A DNA stretch of 39,827 nucleotides from Bacteriovoracaceae bacterium UBA6144 (GTDB taxonomy: Bacteria > Bdellovibrionota > Bacteriovoracia > Bacteriovoracales > Bacteriovoracaceae), in contig DIVA01000079.1 of the NCBI GenBank assembly GCA_002435705.1, positions 1 to 39,827 on the forward strand, written 5' to 3'. Below the pieces are notes generated by a model that was given only the letters and a program-made list of their open reading frames with translations, was not told the DNA's origin and did no database searches. The position numbers and the translations under genes are program-made. Shown here piece after piece: positions 1 through 7,395 of the stretch. Positions within the stretch are counted from its first letter, which is position 1; every line of letters starts with the position of its first letter.

Positions 1-89
1 CTCACAAGGGATCCACAGTCCGGAAAGTTTTTGGGGAGAAACTGTTTTTTTAAATCATCAGTAATGGGTGTCGTTGTAATGTGAAACAT
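1..89 (-). CDS. moaE: Molybdopterin synthase large subunit MoaE, N-terminal fragment cut by the window edge
   Basis: Only the first 29 codons are visible; the gene runs off the left edge. They begin MFHITTTPITDD and reach CGSLV, which matches the start of MoaE, where a beta strand and a PI-type segment lead to a conserved G-x-LV stretch. MoaE forms the large subunit of molybdopterin synthase and, with the thiocarboxylated tail of MoaD, puts the dithiolene sulfurs onto cyclic pyranopterin monophosphate in the cytoplasm. The ATG lies two bases after the moaD stop codon, so it is the last visible gene of the operon and is probably translated by coupling. The call rests on position as much as on sequence, because the catalytic lysine is outside the window. 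Confidence 0.72.
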   Translation of the reverse strand, partial: MFHITTTPITDDLKKQFLPKNFPDCGSLV

Positions 90-91
90 AC

Positions 92-334
92 TCAACCGCC
101 AGCCACGGGGGGAATGAAGACAATCTGATCTCCATTCTTGAGATGATAATTAAAGTCCACATACTCGTCGTTAGCCGCGACCTTGAGAATCTCAAGATTC
201 ATCTCGAGCTTATGCTCAAGAGAAATACTTTTCCAGAGTTCAAGAGCAGTACGGCATTCGGTCTTGATGCTTTCACTTGAGAGCCCGCGCTGCTCGCGTA
301 GACTGGCAAAGTAGAGGATCTTAATCTCATTCAT
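92..334 (-). CDS. moaD: Molybdopterin synthase sulfur carrier subunit MoaD
   Basis: An 80-residue ubiquitin-fold protein ending in PPVAGG. The C-terminal Gly-Gly is the site that MoeB-type enzymes adenylate and then convert to a thiocarboxylate, which MoaE uses to make molybdopterin. The N terminus (IKILYFASLREQRG) is the usual MoaD first strand, and the length is normal for the family. The start codon overlaps the stop of the moaC-mobA gene in the arrangement ATGA, and the moaE start follows two bases after its own stop, so the three are translated as one unit. The GG tail next to other Moco genes makes the assignment firm. Confidence 0.93.
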   Translation of the reverse strand: MNEIKILYFASLREQRGLSSESIKTECRTALELWKSISLEHKLEMNLEILKVAANDEYVDFNYHLKNGDQIVFIPPVAGG

Positions 335-1359
335 ACGCCACCTGCTTTCACGTCCTGGGGCTCATTCCAGTTGGCCACAACCGTCTCGCTGTGAGGGGCG
401 AGCAGATGAGTCTCGTGGGTGAGGAGAAACTTTCTCAAACAAGTTTTTCCCTCATGCAGAAAGCCTGTGAGTTTTTCCACAGCCTGAGGAGAGTAGATCG
501 CGAGCAATGGCTCTGGGAGATTGTTCTCAGGGTTTTGAAAACAGGTCGCCACTTTCTGCGCCTGGTAGCCATTGATAAGCATGGTTAAACTTCTCTCGTC
601 CACATAGGGCATGTCACAGGCCACCACCAGCCAGTGAGAATGGGGGTAGCGGGCAAAAGCTTCTAGGATGCCACTGCCGGGGCCTGAGAGTTTGGTGTCG
701 ATGATCTGCGGGTAACGCTGGAGATGACTCTCAAAAGTTTGATCAGTGCGCACAGAGTAATAAACCTCATCGCACTGATCACCGAGAAGATCGGCGAGGA
801 ATTCGGCATGCGGTTTTCCGAAGTGATTCATGGCTGATTTGTCTTGCTGCATACGAGAGGATTTGCCGGCACAAAGCACGAGGCCTCTCAACTTAAAATC
901 GCTTTTGCCCCCGGTTTTTTTCACAAGACTCACGGGACCGATGGTCATGTGGGGAGTCAAAGCTTTAAGCATATCGTAGACAGTTAAGAGGGCGACTTGG
1001 ACGCCCGTGAGAGCCTCCATCTCCAGACCCGTTTTTCCAGTGGTGTGAACTTCGCAAGTGATTTTTAGTTGCTGAGTGGCTGAGAGAAATTCGTGAGTGA
1101 AGCGACACTTCTCGATCATCAAAGGGTGGCAGAAAGGAATCAGCTCACTCGTTTTCTTCACGGCCATGGTACCAGCGATGATCGCCGTTTGCACCACGGG
1201 GCCTTTTTTGACTTGAAGTTCACTGTTTTGGATATGCTGAAAAACCTCCACGGGCAGAGTGATAAATCCCTCGGAGATCGCCACTCGCTTAGAGATCGAT
1301 TTCTCTGAGATGTCCACCATCGCCGGGTTATTGAATTCATCGACGTGTGTCAGTTTCAT
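331..1359 (-). CDS. Fused MoaC-MobA molybdenum cofactor protein
   Basis: A 342-residue protein with two complete domains. Residues 1-156 are MoaC, cyclic pyranopterin monophosphate synthase: Lys51/52 before GPVV, His78 in IPFCHP, and Asp129 and Lys132 in TVYDMLKAL sit one position from the E. coli catalytic residues. Residues 157-342 are MobA, which joins GMP to molybdopterin: a nucleotide-binding loop LCAGKSSRMQQDKS (about 162-175), GPGSGI, VVACDMP with Asp249, EPLLAIY and a late NWNEPQD. The first MobA glycine pair is changed (LCAG rather than LAGG). No stop, start or frame change lies between the domains, so the fusion is real in this sequence. An AGGAGGA ribosome site precedes the ATG, which follows the moaA TAG directly. 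The protein would couple the first and last steps of bis-MGD synthesis. Confidence 0.9.
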   Translation of the reverse strand: MKLTHVDEFNNPAMVDISEKSISKRVAISEGFITLPVEVFQHIQNSELQVKKGPVVQTAIIAGTMAVKKTSELIPFCHPLMIEKCRFTHEFLSATQQLKITCEVHTTGKTGLEMEALTGVQVALLTVYDMLKALTPHMTIGPVSLVKKTGGKSDFKLRGLVLCAGKSSRMQQDKSAMNHFGKPHAEFLADLLGDQCDEVYYSVRTDQTFESHLQRYPQIIDTKLSGPGSGILEAFARYPHSHWLVVACDMPYVDERSLTMLINGYQAQKVATCFQNPENNLPEPLLAIYSPQAVEKLTGFLHEGKTCLRKFLLTHETHLLAPHSETVVANWNEPQDVKAGGV

Positions 1360-2298
1360 CTATCCTCCTATCATATGCATCACCCGCTCCACACTGGGGA
1401 GGCGAGTCAGGGGCTTTTCGTCTTTAATGATATTTAAAATCTGAGAGATCTCTGCCAGATTTTTTCCTCTAAGGCTCACACCCTGATCTTTAAAAAGGCA
1501 GGGATAAATTTTTCCGGTGGCATCAACGCGCAGGCGTGAGCAGCCGGAGCAGAACTCATCAGTTTCCGAGGCGATAAAACCAATGCGTGCTGTCCCTACT
1601 TTGAAATTCGTCGAGGTCGAGTCATGCTCACTTTTCAGAGGGATAAGTGCATGTTGAGAGAGGATGATCTCTTTCATCTCCTGCTGGGAGAAAAAATACT
1701 GATGGGCACTCTCGCGGGCCATGACACCAATCTTCATCAGCTCTAAAAAACGCACTGGGATCTGATGCGTGCTTGAGAACTTTACGAAATCAAGAAGCTC
1801 CGGGTGATTGAGTCCACGCATGACAACACAATTGATCTTCACCTCAAAGCCCAGCTCCTGCGCTCGAAAGATCGCTTCGAGGACGGTTTCCAATTCATCC
1901 AAACCACTCAAGCGGCGAAAGGTGTCTCGCTGTAAAGAATCGAGCGAGATATTTATTTTTTTAATCTTTGTTTTTTTAAGATCGATCAAGAGCTTAGAGA
2001 GATGCACCCCATTTGTTGTAACCGAGAGAGACTTCAAAGGGAGCAAACTCAGGGTCTGGGCGATCTCGAGAAAGTCTGGTCGCAAAAGTGGCTCACCACC
2101 TGTGAGACGGACCTCATCTATTCCAAAAGTGAGAAGCTTACTCACGAGATCATTCACTTCTTTTACGCTTAACCACTGGTCTCGTTTCATAAACACTGGG
2201 TTGTCCGGCATGCAATAAGGACAGCGCATATTACAGGCGTCAATCAGCGAGAGACGAAGTTTTTTAAGCCGGCGGCCGTGTTGATCGATCAGGGTCAT
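1360..2298 (-). CDS. moaA: GTP 3',8-cyclase MoaA (radical SAM)
   Basis: Radical-SAM enzyme that turns GTP into 3',8-cyclo-GTP, the substrate of MoaC. From the chosen start, 312 residues carry the N-terminal iron-sulfur motif C22-x3-C26-x2-C29 (ACNMRCPYC), the GGEP motif (RLTGGEPLL), and the second cluster cysteines C250, C253 and C267 in FCSGCSRLRVDATG...YPC. The protein ends in Gly-Gly, as active MoaA proteins do. The open frame extends six codons further upstream, but the ATG at 2298 overlaps the moeA stop as TAATG and gives the usual MoaA N terminus (TLIDQHGRR), so that start is preferred. Translation is probably coupled to moeA. Confidence 0.95.
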   Translation of the reverse strand: MTLIDQHGRRLKKLRLSLIDACNMRCPYCMPDNPVFMKRDQWLSVKEVNDLVSKLLTFGIDEVRLTGGEPLLRPDFLEIAQTLSLLPLKSLSVTTNGVHLSKLLIDLKKTKIKKINISLDSLQRDTFRRLSGLDELETVLEAIFRAQELGFEVKINCVVMRGLNHPELLDFVKFSSTHQIPVRFLELMKIGVMARESAHQYFFSQQEMKEIILSQHALIPLKSEHDSTSTNFKVGTARIGFIASETDEFCSGCSRLRVDATGKIYPCLFKDQGVSLRGKNLAEISQILNIIKDEKPLTRLPSVERVMHMIGG

Positions 2299-3500
2299 TA
2301 AAATACTTTGGCCCAAAAACGATAAGTCTGGAAACTCTCAGCTTTAAAAACATTCACCTTCTGCAAATTGTCGAGGATGAGTGTTCCTTGAGTTCCAGTG
2401 AGAGAGTGAAAATCACCCGAAGTATTGATTTTTACAGGATGAGCCCAAAGTTGGTTTTGACGCATCTCGATTCGGGCAGGGATAAAGTGAACCATGGCCG
2501 ACTGTACATGAAACTCACTGGCGAGTTGAACCATGAGTTCATGATCCGATTGATAACTGCGTTGGTGTAAACTCGGAATCACATAATCTCTGAGAGTGAC
2601 GTGAGTAGAGACGGGATTTCCTGGTAGTCCAAAAACTTGCACACCCTCTCTCACACCAAACCATAAAGGTTTCCCGGGCCGCTGATTCACGCGATGAAAA
2701 ATTTCTTGCACACCGAGCTCTTTGAGGACTTCAGGAAGAAAATCTTTTTTCCCTTTTGAGACGCCTCCAGAAAAAATCAGCACGTCAAAGCGCTCGAGGA
2801 GCTGTCGGATCTCTCGGCTCATATGCTCTTGGTGATCGAGGAGATGAAAAAACTCAATGTCACTGAAATGGTGCTCGCGCAGAAGGGCGTCGAGAGCAAA
2901 CACATTCGAGCGATAGATCTCATGGTCTCGCACGGGCCGTCCGGGCTCGATGAGTTCATCGCCGGTGGAGATCAAAGCGATGCGAGGTTTACTGAGCACG
3001 TCGACCTCGCTGACACCGTTAGAGGCCAGCAGTGCTAGCTCACTGGCACCGATTAAAGTATGTGCCTTGAGCAGCAGTTGACCTTGAGGATAATCGCTGC
3101 CTTTACTGTGGATAAACTGTTTATTTTTAATCTCAGTTTTTAGGTGAACCACACGGTCAGCGTCGATCTCCAGGTCTTCATAGGGCACGACCGTGTCCGC
3201 GCCCAAGGGAAGCAAAGCACCGGTGGCGACCTCGATGCAACGGCCTTCTTGCAAATGGAGTGCGGGGGTGCCGGCACCTTGAAAAGCTTGGATTTTAAAT
3301 GAGCGCTGACCCGCTTGGATCTCAGAGAACTTCAGGCCCACGCCGTCCATCATGATCCGGTCAAAAGGAGGCTGGCACCTTTTGGCCAGAAGATCGTGGG
3401 CGAGAGTAAAAAAAAGAGCTGAAGAGAGATCTTTCTTAATCACCTCCCCTCGTGGGGTGTGGGTTAAAATAAGATCCCGGGCTTCAGCTCTGGATAGCAT
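2298..3500 (-). CDS. moeA: Molybdopterin molybdenumtransferase MoeA
   Basis: A 400-residue MoeA, which inserts molybdate into adenylylated molybdopterin. Visible family landmarks in order are MDGVGLK, the GRCIEVATGALLPLGADTVV stretch, the G-SDYPQGQ segment, ALISTGDEL, the MoCF-fold loop FSGGVSKGKKDF, QRPGKPLWFG and GLPGNPVS, followed by the C-terminal beta domain. Length is normal. Its ATG overlaps the stop of the upstream DHS-family gene (TAATG) and its own stop overlaps the moaA start in the same way, so it sits in the middle of a tightly coupled operon. A separate adenylyltransferase (MogA/MoaB type) is not seen in the window. Confidence 0.95.
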   Translation of the reverse strand: MLSRAEARDLILTHTPRGEVIKKDLSSALFFTLAHDLLAKRCQPPFDRIMMDGVGLKFSEIQAGQRSFKIQAFQGAGTPALHLQEGRCIEVATGALLPLGADTVVPYEDLEIDADRVVHLKTEIKNKQFIHSKGSDYPQGQLLLKAHTLIGASELALLASNGVSEVDVLSKPRIALISTGDELIEPGRPVRDHEIYRSNVFALDALLREHHFSDIEFFHLLDHQEHMSREIRQLLERFDVLIFSGGVSKGKKDFLPEVLKELGVQEIFHRVNQRPGKPLWFGVREGVQVFGLPGNPVSTHVTLRDYVIPSLHQRSYQSDHELMVQLASEFHVQSAMVHFIPARIEMRQNQLWAHPVKINTSGDFHSLTGTQGTLILDNLQKVNVFKAESFQTYRFWAKVF

Positions 3501-4480
3501 TACCAGCCTAAGATATGGGCAAACATCAAAGGCGCCACAATGGTGGCATCACTTTCAACGATGTAGCTTGGTGTGTTCACAGACAATTTACCCCAAGTGA
3601 TTTTCTCATTGGGAACGGCGCCTGAGTACGATCCATAAGAGGTCGTAGAATCAGAGATCTGACAGAAGTAGCCCCAAAGTTTGATGTCATCTTTTTCAAG
3701 ATCCTGACGGATCATGGGCACCACACAGATCGGGAAGTCACCAGCGATCCCGCCACCGATCTGGAAGAATCCAATCGAGGTCGTCTTCGCGGTCTCCATG
3801 TACCAGTCCGCAAGGCTCATCATGTACTCGATGCCTGTGCGCACAGTGTGGACGTTTTTCACTTCGCCTTTCATACAGAACGAGGCGTACATGTTACCTA
3901 AAGTTGAGTCTTCCCAGCCTGGAACAACCATCGGAATGTTCATTTCAGCGGCAGCCAGCATCCAAGAATTTTTTGGATCAATTTGGTAGTGCGGAGTGAA
4001 CTTGCCTTTCTTCAGTGCGCGGAAGAAGAACTCGTGAGGAAAGCAGCGCTCGTTTTTAGCCTCAGCTTCTGCCCACTCATTGGCCATGATCGCCCAGATT
4101 TTTCTCATCGCCGCTTCTTCAGGAATACAAGTATCCGTCACGCGGTTGAGGTGTTTGTCATAAAGCTTTTGTTCAGCTTCTTTAGTCAAGCCTCGCCAAT
4201 CTGGGATGCGCTCATAGTGCTCGTGAGCAACAAGATTGTAGATGTCTTCCTCGAGGTTGGCACCTGTGCATGAGATGGCGTGGACTTTACCTTGGCGGAT
4301 CATCTCGGCGAGCGAGAGACCCAGCTCAGCGGTACTCATGGCTCCAGCGAGAGTCACCATCATCTTACCGCCAGAGGCGAGGTGAGCCTCGTAACCTTTG
4401 ACAGCGTCCATCATCGCCGCTGCGTTGAAGTGACGGTAGTGGTGGTTCATAAATGTAGAAATAGGACCGAGTGTGCTCAT
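3500..4480 (-). CDS. Deoxyhypusine synthase family protein, first gene of the Moco operon
   Basis: A 326-residue member of the deoxyhypusine/homospermidine synthase family, NAD-dependent enzymes that move the aminobutyl group of spermidine. The N terminus (GPISTFMNHHYRHFNAAAMM) and ISCTGANLEEDIYNLVAH are typical, and the active-site lysine is present in ITWGKL near the C terminus, aligned with Lys329 of human DHS. Bacteria lack the eIF5A target of the eukaryotic enzyme, so the bacterial family is thought to act on a small amine; the substrate here is unknown. The frame could start four codons earlier, but the ATG at 4480 has a GAGG site at good distance. Its stop overlaps the moeA start (TAATG), which places it first in the molybdenum-cofactor transcript. 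Confidence 0.85.
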   Translation of the reverse strand: MSTLGPISTFMNHHYRHFNAAAMMDAVKGYEAHLASGGKMMVTLAGAMSTAELGLSLAEMIRQGKVHAISCTGANLEEDIYNLVAHEHYERIPDWRGLTKEAEQKLYDKHLNRVTDTCIPEEAAMRKIWAIMANEWAEAEAKNERCFPHEFFFRALKKGKFTPHYQIDPKNSWMLAAAEMNIPMVVPGWEDSTLGNMYASFCMKGEVKNVHTVRTGIEYMMSLADWYMETAKTTSIGFFQIGGGIAGDFPICVVPMIRQDLEKDDIKLWGYFCQISDSTTSYGSYSGAVPNEKITWGKLSVNTPSYIVESDATIVAPLMFAHILGW

Positions 4481-4645
4481 GATAGACCTCATGGGCTAGA
4501 AGCAGCTTGCAGGCCGCGGCTGGTAATTGAAACGGGTAGTTGCCCTTCACTCCGATTACAAGCGGCATTTCACTCACTTCTACACCTTTGGTCAAGAGGG
4601 ATTTTGACTTGCCAGAACGCCCTTTGACGTGGTGTGGTTTAACCT

Positions 4646-5590
4646 ATGGTAACAATTATCTTTTTGCTTTTATCCTCTCTTCAAGTTTTCTCTGGCCCGC
4701 TGAAGCCGCTCTCAAATTACGAGCAGCGCCAACGTTTGGTGGAGCTCTCTCACCGTCCGTGGACGGGGGTGATTAAGGAGAAAGCTGGGAAATCGGGCCT
4801 TGGCTGTGCCTTGAGTGAACTGACCATTCCTGTGCTTTCGCGCACGGATGAGTCTTGGGAGTTTAAGTTTAAACTTTTGATGCCACAGACGGATAAAAAA
4901 GTTCCTCACGTGATGGTGATCCCAACCATCGAAGGCGTGACACCTCTTGAGCCGGCAGTTGCTTGGCAGTTGTGTCAGGCGGGCTATGCGGTGAGTGTGA
5001 TTGATGCCAACGATACCACTTACCCAGCGACTTTCCCCTCGTGGGGCCACGAAGACATCGTGCTTCGCCGGACGATCATCACTCTCAGAACGATCATGGA
5101 CTGGATCCAAAACGATGAGCGCTTCGTGCGCAACCAGATCGGGCTCTATGGCCACAGTCTTGGTGGGATCACGGCCAGCCTCATGGCCGGTGTGGAGATC
5201 ACACGACTGAAGGCGGTCATTATTGGTGTGGGCGGTGGCAACATGCCCGGTATCCTGACAGACAGTATCTATCCGCGGGTGGCGGCCCTGCGCTGGTTGC
5301 GCTACCAAGCCACGGGGAATTATTCTGCCGAGGACCATGAGAAAATTCTGCGTGAGACTTTTAAGTATGACCCGCTTTATTTTGCCAATCGTGTGAAAAC
5401 CGATCGTCTCTATAAGATCATGGCGCGTTTTGATCTGAGTGTGCCTTATAAGTATCAGAAAGAGACTCACAAGGCTTTTGGTAGTCCTCAGCACCACACC
5501 ATGTGGGGGGCACACATTGATGGCTTAGTGAGAATGTCGACGATTGAATTTGATAAGATCCAAGAGTTTCTTGATTCGAAACTAAAATAA
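4646..5590 (+). CDS. Secreted alpha/beta hydrolase
   Basis: A 314-residue protein with a short N-terminal hydrophobic signal (residues 1-16) and an alpha/beta-hydrolase core. The nucleophile elbow is GHSLGG with Ser171; a probable catalytic His lies in GAHIDG near the C terminus. The segment PHVMVIPTIEG upstream fits the oxyanion-hole strand. This is a dienelactone-hydrolase/acetyl-esterase-like layout; the substrate cannot be told, and a periplasmic esterase is the plain reading. No good ribosome binding site stands before the ATG. It is divergent from the Moco operon across about 165 bases that must hold both promoters, though I find no convincing -35/-10 pair there. The 3' end overlaps the convergent LysE-type gene by nine bases. 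Confidence 0.75.
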   Translation: MVTIIFLLLSSLQVFSGPLKPLSNYEQRQRLVELSHRPWTGVIKEKAGKSGLGCALSELTIPVLSRTDESWEFKFKLLMPQTDKKVPHVMVIPTIEGVTPLEPAVAWQLCQAGYAVSVIDANDTTYPATFPSWGHEDIVLRRTIITLRTIMDWIQNDERFVRNQIGLYGHSLGGITASLMAGVEITRLKAVIIGVGGGNMPGILTDSIYPRVAALRWLRYQATGNYSAEDHEKILRETFKYDPLYFANRVKTDRLYKIMARFDLSVPYKYQKETHKAFGSPQHHTMWGAHIDGLVRMSTIEFDKIQEFLDSKLK

Positions 5591-6202
5591 ACTTCTGACC
5601 AGGGCCGCGACTCCGAAGAGTCCGACGACAATGGCGGCCCCTTGAGAAAATTTTGTGAGAAAGGATTGGCTGAGTTTCTGCTTTAAGAGACCCGTGCCGA
5701 TGCTCAGTGACATCCACCACATACAGGACCCTAAGAACACTCCCAGGAGTACAGTCAGAATTTGATGAAGGCCCACGGCTTTGATCCCAAGACCTGCGTA
5801 GACAGCCATGAAGCCCAAAATCGTCATGGGGTTTGAGAGCGTGAGGATGAAGGATTCCCAGAACATCTTTCCGATGGGTCTCTTCTCAGTGGGACAGCGA
5901 ACCTTATGTAAGTCCGGTGGCGGAGTGAGATACATTTTTACTGAGACGATGATGAGAACGATCCCGCCAAATACGCGCAGCTGAGTCTCGTAGCCCATAA
6001 TCATGTCCAGCACACTGGAGATGCCGAAGGCTGCGATGGCGCCGTACATCGTATCAGCTACGCCCGCACCAAGCCCTGTGAAAAAACCACAGGTCTTCCC
6101 AAAGCGCAGAGAGCGGTCCATGCACAGGAGTCCAATCGGGCCCACGGGCAAGGCCACAGCAAATCCTAAGAGTAAACCTTTAGCGAAGAGGAGCCATTCC
6201 AC
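5582..6202 (-). CDS. LysE/RhtB-family amino-acid exporter
   Basis: A 206-residue integral membrane protein with about six hydrophobic segments and the family motif LPVGPIGLLCMDRSL near the N terminus. The later ESFILTLSNPMTILGF is the matching conserved TNPK-like region of LysE transporters, which export basic amino acids, threonine, homoserine and similar compounds. The start is GTG, two bases after the stop of the SbtA-type gene, so the two form a short operon. Substrate cannot be assigned from sequence. Confidence 0.85.
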   Translation of the reverse strand: MEWLLFAKGLLLGFAVALPVGPIGLLCMDRSLRFGKTCGFFTGLGAGVADTMYGAIAAFGISSVLDMIMGYETQLRVFGGIVLIIVSVKMYLTPPPDLHKVRCPTEKRPIGKMFWESFILTLSNPMTILGFMAVYAGLGIKAVGLHQILTVLLGVFLGSCMWWMSLSIGTGLLKQKLSQSFLTKFSQGAAIVVGLFGVAALVRSLF

Positions 6203-6204
6203 TT

Positions 6205-7155
6205 TTAGATTCCGTATAAAAATTGTGAGAGTTGATAAAAGAGGGGAATTCCAATCGTGATGTTAAAAGGAAATGTTACCGCCAATGAAGGGGTGAGAGA
6301 GAGAACAGGATTTGCCTCGGGGACCGCCATTTTTAGTGCCGTTGGGGCAGCGATGTAAGAGCTGCTGGCCGAAAGAATGGCCAAAAGCATACTTCCTCCA
6401 GGGCTCAACTGCACGAGGTAGCCAACTAAGAGACCAATGGTTCCCGAGAAAAGAGGCATGAGGAGACCAAAGCCAATTAAAAAGACCCCAGTCTTTTTTA
6501 AATAGCTAAACTGGCGAGCAGTAATGACCCCAAGCTCAAGGAGAAAGAGAGCCAGAAAACCTTTAAAGCAGTCATCAAATAATGGATTGAGTGCCTTCAT
6601 TTTTTCAGGTCCAGAGAGCATGCCAATCGAGAGTCCGCTCAACAAAAGAAAGACGCCCTTTCCAAGCAAAATATCTCGCAGGAGCTTTCGTTTGTTTTCG
6701 ACTGCTTTGATTCCACCCTTGGCCAGAAATATTCCAAGACAGATGGCCGGGATCTCCATCAGCACCATGAGGGCGACGATGAAAGGCTCAAACTCCACCG
6801 AGCGATTTTTAAGAAAAGTCATGGCCGTTGCAAGGGTTACAGCACTGACAGAGCCATAATGAGCAGCGATAGAGCCAGCATTCGGTCGATCGATACGCCC
6901 CAGACGAGTTAAAATAAAATAAGATAAAAGAGGGGTAAACATGCTTATCAAAAGTGTACCCATGAGTGGGTAAAGCAGTGTATTACCACTGACTTGAGCC
7001 AACTGAACTCCGCCTCTAAAACCAAGAGCGAGAAGTAGGTACATGCTGACGAAGTCATAGGTGCTGGCCGGAAGGCGCAGATCTGACTTTACCATCCCCG
7101 CAATTAAGCCGACGACAAAACAAAGTATAGTGGGATCAAGCAGATTTTCTAACAT
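6205..7155 (-). CDS. SbtA-type sodium-dependent bicarbonate permease
   Basis: A hydrophobic protein of 316 residues with about ten membrane segments. The sequence LLALGFRGGVQLA and the stretch IAAHYGSVSAVTLATA are characteristic of the SbtA-like family, whose cyanobacterial members import bicarbonate with sodium. Outside cyanobacteria the family is widespread and the substrate is usually untested. The frame allows a start 17 codons upstream, but the ATG at 7155 (MLENLLDP) matches the short N terminus of SbtA proteins. There is no SbtB-like PII gene beside it. It is divergent from smc and followed at two bases by the LysE-type exporter. Confidence 0.8.
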   Translation of the reverse strand: MLENLLDPTILCFVVGLIAGMVKSDLRLPASTYDFVSMYLLLALGFRGGVQLAQVSGNTLLYPLMGTLLISMFTPLLSYFILTRLGRIDRPNAGSIAAHYGSVSAVTLATAMTFLKNRSVEFEPFIVALMVLMEIPAICLGIFLAKGGIKAVENKRKLLRDILLGKGVFLLLSGLSIGMLSGPEKMKALNPLFDDCFKGFLALFLLELGVITARQFSYLKKTGVFLIGFGLLMPLFSGTIGLLVGYLVQLSPGGSMLLAILSASSSYIAAPTALKMAVPEANPVLSLTPSLAVTFPFNITIGIPLFYQLSQFLYGI

Positions 7156-7395
7156 TGCTCGCCAGTGTAAATGAAACATTTCAAAGAGACATAGCGCTTG
7201 GCGCAAAAGCGAGTATGACCTGAGAGAGCAACTGTCAAAAATCAGTCATGATTTCTAACACTTTCCGCTGCCCCGACAATTTGTTGGACAAGTCTGAAGT
7301 CACTCTGCAAAAATCTCTCTACACCAAGTCTTGAAAGTAGGATGCCGGAGAGCTTGGCGACACACAGACCATTTGTAGAGAGAGGATCACACTGT

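Noticed and set aside
4712..5515. A 267-codon frame antisense to the alpha/beta hydrolase
   Set aside because: The sense frame has a signal peptide and GHSLGG; the antisense product is His/Arg rich with no motifs.
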